Assembly: GCA_964436825.1 (NCBI GenBank) | Contig: CAYTEO010000068.1 | Span: 1-10,692 of the forward strand | DNA length: 10,692 nt | Direction: 5' to 3' | DNA from: CAYTEO01 sp964436825 | GTDB lineage: Bacteria; Krumholzibacteriota; Krumholzibacteriia; LZORAL124-64-63 | Translations under genes and position numbers: made by a program | The notes under the pieces: model-generated | Database searches by the model: none | Told to the model about the DNA's origin: nothing | Seen by the model: only the letters and a program-made list of their open reading frames with translations | Shown here: positions 6,456-10,692 of the stretch, piece by piece | Position numbering within the stretch: position 1 is the stretch's first letter | Layout: each line of letters begins with the position of its first letter

Positions 6456-7448
6456 TTGAAGGTCTCCCTGCACGACTGTCTGCTGCCCGGGCTGCTGCTG
6501 GTCGGTCTCGTCGTGTCCGCCGGCGCCGCCGCCGGGGAACGGCCGTCGGCGGGGCCGGTCGTGGCCGCCTTCGCCAGGGTCGATTCCCTGGCCCGGGCCG
6601 GGGACTGGGAAGTGGCCGTCGCGGAGGGGACGGTCCTGCTCGCCGACCCCCGCCTCCCCGACGAGCTGCTCTGGCGGCTCCACCAGATCGTCGGTCTCGG
6701 TTGTCGCCGGCTGGACAGGCAACCGGAGGCCCTCGACCACCTCGAGAAGGCGGTCCTCTGGGGACCTTCCGTCCCCGAGAACCACCGCAACCTGGCGTCG
6801 TTGCTGATGGCGATGGGACGCCGGGGACGTGCACTCTCCGAGTATCGCGAGGCCTGCGACCTGGCGCCGGACGACCCGGTCGGCTGGGTCGAGCTGGCCC
6901 ACGCCCGGATGGACCTGGGACTGCTGCGCGAGGCCGGAGAGGCCCTCGACCGGGCCCGCGCCCTGGCACCGGATGCCCCCGCGGTCAACAGGGCCCTGGT
7001 CCGCTGGCTGCAGCGGCAGGGACGGGAGGCGGAGACGGAACGTCCCCTGCGGCTGCTGCTGGCGATCGCTCCCGACCGGTCGGTCCGCCGCGAGCTGGCC
7101 CTGGTCCTGCTCCACACGGGCCGGCCCGACCAGGCGCGGGATCTCTACGCGGGCGCCGACAGGGACACCCTCGGCGGGACCGAGCAGCGGATCCTGCTTG
7201 AGGCCGACAGGGCCCTGGCGGATCCCGGATGGGCCCTGCAGCTGGCGCTGCGGGTGCGGACGGGGCAGGGCGCCGGGCCGACGGATCCCGACTTCTGGGC
7301 GACCGCGGCGCTGCTGTGCCACGAGACGGGCCACACCGCGGAAAGTCTCCTGCTGTGGGACAGGGCCATCGCCCTCGCACCGGACGACACCCTCTACCGC
7401 CACGACCGCGATGTCGTCGCCCGGGAGCTGGTCCGACAGGACCGGTGA
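6456..7448 (+). CDS. Exported tetratricopeptide-repeat (TPR) protein
   Basis: The 330-residue protein starts at TTG 6456, four bases after GGAGGTG. It has a signal peptide (hydrophobic 9-25, cleavage near AGAAAG), so the repeats should act in the periplasm. TPR-like helical pairs are visible at about 70-105 (LLWRLHQIVGLGCRRLDRQP...), 108-139 (NHRNLASLLMAMGRRGRALS...LAPDDP), 142-173 (GWVELAHARMDLGLLREAGE...LAPDAP), 175-207 and 278-311. TPRs are protein-binding scaffolds and no catalytic residue is seen. It follows the metalloprotease gene after 52 bases without an obvious promoter, and the next gene also contains TPR-like helices. The partner is unknown. Confidence 0.85.
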   Translation: MKVSLHDCLLPGLLLVGLVVSAGAAAGERPSAGPVVAAFARVDSLARAGDWEVAVAEGTVLLADPRLPDELLWRLHQIVGLGCRRLDRQPEALDHLEKAVLWGPSVPENHRNLASLLMAMGRRGRALSEYREACDLAPDDPVGWVELAHARMDLGLLREAGEALDRARALAPDAPAVNRALVRWLQRQGREAETERPLRLLLAIAPDRSVRRELALVLLHTGRPDQARDLYAGADRDTLGGTEQRILLEADRALADPGWALQLALRVRTGQGAGPTDPDFWATAALLCHETGHTAESLLLWDRAIALAPDDTLYRHDRDVVARELVRQDR

Positions 7449-7463
7449 GGGAAGGCCTTCCCG

Positions 7464-7492
7464 TTGCCCTCGGCCTCCCGGGACCGTACCTT
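7464..7492 (+). promoter_or_regulatory. Possible promoter giving a leaderless mRNA for the TonB-domain lipoprotein
   Basis: TTGCCC (7464-7469) is followed after 17 bases by TACCTT (7487-7492, 4 of 6), which ends 7 bases before ATG 7500. Transcription would begin at or next to the start codon. This fits the lack of a good Shine-Dalgarno sequence before that ATG. Leaderless genes with a -10 at exactly this place are known in Deinococcus and actinobacteria. Confidence 0.4.
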
Positions 7493-7499
7493 GGCAGGC

Positions 7500-8426
7500 A
7501 TGTTCACCGACACCAGTCGCTACCGTCCGCCACGGACGGCGCAACGCCGCGCCGTCGCGCTGGTCCTGCTGGCGTTGCTGGGGGGCTGCACGGCCACCGA
7601 CCGCCATGCCGCCGCGCCGGGAAACCTGCGCGGCAGCTGGACGACGTTGCCGGTGCGTGAGGTCCCTCCCCCCGAGGCCCCGTGGCGTCCCTGCCTGCCA
7701 TCGGCATGCCGGGCATCCGACCCCGAACCGCTCCCGCCCCGTGTCCGTCGCGCCCTCGACGAGGCCGAGGAGCTGCTGGGATACGGCGAGGGCGGCGATG
7801 CCATCGTCGTGCTGGAACTGGCCCTGCAGGCGGAGAAGAATCCACCGGCCACGCTCCTGATCGACCTGGCCCAGCTCTACGTCCTGGCCGGCCAGGGAGA
7901 GCCCTCCCTCGTGCCGCGCGAGGGACCGGCGGCGGACACCGGTTCCTGGCCCGAGAACCGCCGTCGCTTCCTGGCCCGCGCACGCCGCCTGCTGCGGCGG
8001 GCCCTGGAGGCGCGCCCCGACGACGCCGCCATCGTCTACCTGCTGGCCGACGCGGCCCGGGCGGCAGGCCGGCAGGCCGCCGCCGACAGCCTCTGGCAGG
8101 AGGCGCTGCAGCGCTGTCCCTACCGGTCCAGCATGGCGATCCTGTCGCGGCGGCAGGAGCTGTCGGTCCATCCCCCGCGGCAGGGGGAGGGGGTCTCACC
8201 GGTCTATCCCCCCGCGGCGGCGCGCGAGGGAGTGACCGGGGAGGTCGATCTCGATCTGCTCGTCGCCCCCGATGGCACCGTCCGTCAGGTCGACATCGTC
8301 GCCAGCCCCGACGGACGGCTCTCCCGCGCGGCGGCGGCCGCCTTCCGGGGCGCCCGCTGCGAACCGGGACGGATCGGGAAGTACCCCGTCTGGAGCTGGC
8401 TGCGGGCCGGTGTCGTATTCCGGTGA
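7500..8426 (+). CDS. Lipoprotein with TPR-like region and TonB C-terminal domain
   Basis: The 308-residue product has a lipoprotein signal peptide with lipobox LGGC at Cys30, followed by a Pro-rich linker to about 82. A helical TPR/SEL-like region spans about 83-222 (EAEELLGYGEGGDAIVVLEL, RARRLLRRALEARPDDAAIV). Residues about 231-308 are a TonB C-terminal domain: PVYPPAAAREGVTGEVDLDL, the turn VAPDGTVRQV, and the closing WSWLRAGVVFR. TonB normally hangs from the inner membrane by a helix that couples to ExbB/ExbD; here the anchor is a lipid. That anchor cannot transmit force as TonB does, so the domain more likely serves as a binding or dimerisation module. ATG 7500 is preferred over an in-frame TTG at 7464 because it gives a normal signal peptide. 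Gene order suggests work with the TPR protein upstream. Confidence 0.85.
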   Translation: MFTDTSRYRPPRTAQRRAVALVLLALLGGCTATDRHAAAPGNLRGSWTTLPVREVPPPEAPWRPCLPSACRASDPEPLPPRVRRALDEAEELLGYGEGGDAIVVLELALQAEKNPPATLLIDLAQLYVLAGQGEPSLVPREGPAADTGSWPENRRRFLARARRLLRRALEARPDDAAIVYLLADAARAAGRQAAADSLWQEALQRCPYRSSMAILSRRQELSVHPPRQGEGVSPVYPPAAAREGVTGEVDLDLLVAPDGTVRQVDIVASPDGRLSRAAAAAFRGARCEPGRIGKYPVWSWLRAGVVFR

Positions 8427-8427
8427 A

Positions 8428-8444
8428 GTCCGCCGCCGGCGGAT
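8428..8444 (+). repeat. Small hairpin right after the TonB-domain gene
   Basis: TCCGCC (8429-8434) pairs with GGCGGA (8438-8443) around GCC, just after the stop codon. No T-run follows. It could stabilise the mRNA 3' end or slow polymerase, but it is not a convincing terminator. Confidence 0.35.
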
Positions 8445-8450
8445 GACCGG

Positions 8451-8480
8451 TTGATTAACGACGGTCGAGGGCCTTATCTT
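8451..8480 (+). promoter_or_regulatory. Sigma70 promoter of the PD40 lipoprotein gene
   Basis: TTGATT (8451-8456) is followed after 18 bases by TATCTT (8475-8480, 4 of 6). The -35 is identical to that of the promoter at 5201. Transcription would start near 8488, leaving a leader of about 80 bases before the TTG start at 8567. Confidence 0.62.
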
Positions 8481-8517
8481 ATCCAGGCTCAACGCCCGGC
8501 CGTGACGAGACTGGAAC

Positions 8518-8546
8518 CGATCCCGTCGTCCGCGTCCGTGGGATCG
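8518..8546 (+). promoter_or_regulatory. Hairpin in the PD40 gene leader
   Basis: CGATCCC (8518-8524) pairs with GGGATCG (8540-8546) as a 7-bp stem with a 15-base loop, ending 9 bases before the Shine-Dalgarno GGAGG (8556-8560). The leader of the metalloprotease gene has a stem with the same GATCCC/GGGATC arms. The resemblance may be chance, but a shared leader element is possible. Confidence 0.35.
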
Positions 8547-8566
8547 CGCCCCTCTGGAGGTACGTG

Positions 8567-9949
8567 TTGAATCGCCACCTTTCCCTGCGCCTGGCGCTAC
8601 CGGTCCTGGTCGTCACGGCGACGATCCTGATCGGTTATGGCTGCACGGTTCGTCCCGACATCGCCGAGACGCTCGATGTCACGGGCAACCACTCGACCGG
8701 CGACCTGGTGATGGTGACCGCCGACACCTCGAAGGACGGTTACCAGTACCTGGAGCCGCAGATGTCGCCCGACCAGACCCGGATCGTCTTTTCCCTCGAC
8801 TGGAACGCCCTGCCCCCGCCGGGACACCCGCCCGACGTGCCGCCCATGATCCGGCAGCTCGCCATCATCCCGGTCCAGGAACAGAGACGGCCGCAGTTGA
8901 GCCTGAGTGAAGAGGGGGCTCACCTCATCCGTTTCCGGCCCATCACCTACATCATCGCCGGCAATGCCCAGCTGCTGGATCCCGAGCAAGACCTCCAGAA
9001 GGGCTCCCCCGTCTGGATCGACGCCGACAACATCCTGTTCTGGATGGAGACGCCCCGTGGCGCGCGGCTGTTTCGCGCCAACGTCCCCCAGAACTACGAC
9101 GAGTCGAGTCTGCTCGTAGCCGAGCCTGTCTACCGCGAGCCCGACGACGACAGCAGCAGTGGGTTGAACTGGGAAGACTACTCCCCCGCAGTCTCGCCCG
9201 ACGGACGGTGGGTCGTCTTCAGCCGGTTCGGCTACGTCAACCTGGACTCCCTCAACACGATCACGCAGCAGTCGCTGTGGGTCTGCGCCATGCCCGAGGC
9301 GGGCGAGCTGAGCCCCCTGGCCTTTCCCGTCACGAGCGGGGCCGCCATCTGCGACGCTCCCAGCTGGTCGCCGGACGGGCGCAAGATCGTCTTCCACGCC
9401 ACGCTCGACCTGATCGACCAGAACGACTACTACTCCCAGGAGCTGTTCACCATCGACTTCGACACCACGGGCGTGGCGGCGAACGGACACCCGACCCTGA
9501 ACAACAACCTCGACCGGCTCACCTACTCCGAGCCCGATGCCGGCAGCAACGTCAAGATCCGCAACACGGATCCCGTCTACTCGGCCGACGGACTGATCAT
9601 CGCCTTCGTCTCCGACCGCCGCGTCCCGACGATCACCCTCCGGGAGAGGAACATCTGGTACATCCCGTCCGACGGCAGCCTGGCGCCGCGACTGCTCTTC
9701 TTCTCCCGCTCCGACGACGTCGATCCCTCCTTCACGGGCCGTCCCGGAAGGGAGCTGCTGCTTTCCAGCGCGATGGGCTTCCCCACCGAGCTGCTGGACG
9801 AGATCTGGCAGGAGACGGCGGACTCGCTCCAGGCCCAGCATCCCGACTGGCCGCTACCGCTGGTGGAACAGGGCGCCAACGCCGTTCGGGATCAGCTGGC
9901 GACCTACGAGGGCGTCATGTCCCTGCTGTACCTCTTCTCCAACTGGTAG
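8567..9949 (+). CDS. PD40 (TolB-like) beta-propeller lipoprotein
   Basis: The 460-residue protein has a hydrophobic signal (about 9-22) and Cys26 in IGYGC, a slightly unusual lipobox because Gly sits at -3. Four PD40/WD40-like blade motifs are clear: PQMSPDQTRIVFSLDW (64-79), PAVSPDGRWVVFSR (207-220), PSWSPDGRKIVFHAT (265-279) and PVYSADGLIIAFVSD (336-350). A fifth may be degenerate near 385-400. This matches the propeller of TolB and its relatives, which bind proteins in the periplasm. The TolB N-terminal domain is absent and the C-terminus (about 405-460) is helical, so this is not TolB itself. TTG 8567 is chosen because GGAGG ends 6 bases before it; GTG 8564 would be only 3 bases away. The gene has its own promoter, and the aldolase gene follows after 10 bases. 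Confidence 0.83.
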   Translation: MNRHLSLRLALPVLVVTATILIGYGCTVRPDIAETLDVTGNHSTGDLVMVTADTSKDGYQYLEPQMSPDQTRIVFSLDWNALPPPGHPPDVPPMIRQLAIIPVQEQRRPQLSLSEEGAHLIRFRPITYIIAGNAQLLDPEQDLQKGSPVWIDADNILFWMETPRGARLFRANVPQNYDESSLLVAEPVYREPDDDSSSGLNWEDYSPAVSPDGRWVVFSRFGYVNLDSLNTITQQSLWVCAMPEAGELSPLAFPVTSGAAICDAPSWSPDGRKIVFHATLDLIDQNDYYSQELFTIDFDTTGVAANGHPTLNNNLDRLTYSEPDAGSNVKIRNTDPVYSADGLIIAFVSDRRVPTITLRERNIWYIPSDGSLAPRLLFFSRSDDVDPSFTGRPGRELLLSSAMGFPTELLDEIWQETADSLQAQHPDWPLPLVEQGANAVRDQLATYEGVMSLLYLFSNW

Positions 9950-9959
9950 CGGAGGCAAG

Positions 9960-10607
9960 ATGGAGACCCCGGGCGCCCGGCACGTGGCGGAGATCATCCA
10001 CGTCGGGCGCCTTCTCTATGAGCACCGGTACGTCGTGGCGGGGGAGGGGAACCTTTCCGTCCGGCTGGACGACCGGCAGGCCCTGGTCACCGCCTCCGGC
10101 GTCTGCAAGGGACGCCTGGTCCCTGCCGATATCGTGACCGTCCCCCTGGCGGAGACCGCCGGCGACGGGACGGCGTCGCCCCGTCCCAGCTCGGAGTGGC
10201 CGCTCCACAGGATGATCTATTCCCTCGTTCCAGGGGCGCGGGCCGTCTGTCACGCCCACCCGCCCCGCGCCACGGCCTTCGCCGTGGCCAGGCGGCCGCT
10301 GCCGGTCGACCTGCTGCCGGAGGCGCGAGCCTTCCTGGGCGACGTGCCGCTGGTCCCGTACGCCCGCCCCGGCAGCGAGGAACTGGCCCGGGAAGTGGCC
10401 CGGCGTCTCGGTGGCACGGCCCGGGCTCTCCTGCTGGCCAATCACGGTGTCGTCGCCTGGGGGGGGACGCTGGAGGAGGCCTTCATGCGGCTCGAGCTGA
10501 CCGAGCGCCTGGCCGAGGTGGCCTGGCTGGCGCTGCCCCTCGGGGGAGGGATACGACTGACGCGGCAGCAGGCTCAGGAGCTAATGGAGGAGGAACCGGA
10601 GGCCTGA
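9960..10607 (+). CDS. Class II aldolase/adducin-family enzyme, substrate unknown
   Basis: The 215-residue product is the same length as E. coli fuculose-phosphate aldolase FucA and aligns with it. GEGNLSVR (28-35) is the phosphate-binding loop. SSEW (77-80) gives Glu79, matching FucA Glu73. HAHPP (98-102) supplies zinc ligands His98 and His100, and NHG (161-163) supplies His162, equal to FucA His92, His94 and His155. The sequence LPEARAFLGDVPLVPYARPG (119-138) replaces the region where FucA has its catalytic Tyr113, which seems missing. The substrate is therefore open: a sugar phosphate aldolase, a ribulose-phosphate epimerase-like or a methylthioribulose-phosphate dehydratase-like activity. 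The ATG at 9960 follows GGAGG by 4 bases and lies 10 bases after the PD40 gene, so the two are probably co-transcribed. A cytosolic enzyme beside exported proteins is odd and may simply be operon hitch-hiking. Confidence 0.85.
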   Translation: METPGARHVAEIIHVGRLLYEHRYVVAGEGNLSVRLDDRQALVTASGVCKGRLVPADIVTVPLAETAGDGTASPRPSSEWPLHRMIYSLVPGARAVCHAHPPRATAFAVARRPLPVDLLPEARAFLGDVPLVPYARPGSEELAREVARRLGGTARALLLANHGVVAWGGTLEEAFMRLELTERLAEVAWLALPLGGGIRLTRQQAQELMEEEPEA

Positions 10608-10633
10608 GGGTTGTGCCCCTGAAATTGTGTTTG

Positions 10634-10658
10634 GCCCCCGGCGTGCAGCACCGGGGGC
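10634..10658. terminator. GC-rich hairpin after the aldolase gene, possible weak terminator
   Basis: GCCCCCGG (10634-10641) pairs with CCGGGGGC (10651-10658) around a 9-base loop, 27 bases after the stop codon. Neither strand has a T-run next to the stem. Its position suggests the end of a transcript, but it would need factor-dependent or pause-type termination. Confidence 0.4.
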
Positions 10659-10692
10659 ATGGATCTCCACTCCCCAACCTGGCAGCCGCCCT

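Noticed and set aside
6396..8171. Long minus-strand open frame opposite the TPR and TonB-domain genes
   Set aside because: It is a Gly/Gln/Arg-rich shadow without a start signal or domain. The plus-strand genes have signal peptides and family features.
8597..9841. Minus-strand open frame opposite the PD40 gene
   Set aside because: It is a Gly/Asp/Val-rich antisense shadow. The plus strand encodes four clear PD40 motifs.
8567..9949. Naming the PD40 lipoprotein TolB
   Set aside because: It has a lipobox, lacks the TolB N-terminal domain and has no tol/pal neighbours.

Overview
The window is GC-rich bacterial DNA. Several features suggest an uncultured Gram-negative lineage of the FCB or candidate-phylum type (Eisenbacteria- or Krumholzibacteriota-like). 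These are lipoproteins, a TonB C-terminal domain, PD40 propellers and a secreted enzyme with a FlgD-like C-terminal domain. The placement is inferred from protein style, since the window has no rRNA or other phylogenetic marker. Four of the nine complete protein genes appear to start at TTG behind a strong Shine-Dalgarno sequence. Sigma70-type promoters are easy to see.

Left part, minus strand (1-2419): an incomplete lipoprotein gene runs off the left edge. Upstream of it lie an initiator tRNA-Met with its own near-consensus promoter and intrinsic terminator, then ftsB (septum formation initiator) and eno (enolase). eno and ftsB form the familiar eno-ftsB pair, driven by a TTGACA-N17-TAGACT promoter.

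Middle, plus strand (2445-5091): this is an envelope-stress type module divergent from eno. It holds an ECF sigma factor, a zinc-binding (ZAS) membrane anti-sigma factor, and a membrane protein with a coiled coil, a bactofilin-like repeat domain and several C-terminal membrane helices. The gap between sigma and anti-sigma genes holds TGCAAC-N16-CGTA, which has the architecture of an ECF-dependent promoter, so the module is probably autoregulated. A 15-base sequence covering the -35 of that promoter recurs exactly in the eno leader, in the same orientation relative to transcription.

Right part, plus strand (5092-10607): an intergenic region with three 6-2-6 dyads and a good promoter precedes a secreted HExxH metalloprotease-like protein with a FlgD-like tail. 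Next come an exported TPR protein, a lipoprotein joining a TPR-like region to a TonB C-terminal domain, a PD40 beta-propeller lipoprotein and a class II aldolase/adducin-family enzyme. All but the aldolase are predicted to be exported. They look like a group of cell-envelope genes of unknown purpose, transcribed from two or three promoters. No mobile element, CRISPR array or rRNA was seen. No gene-free stretch exceeds 300 bases.
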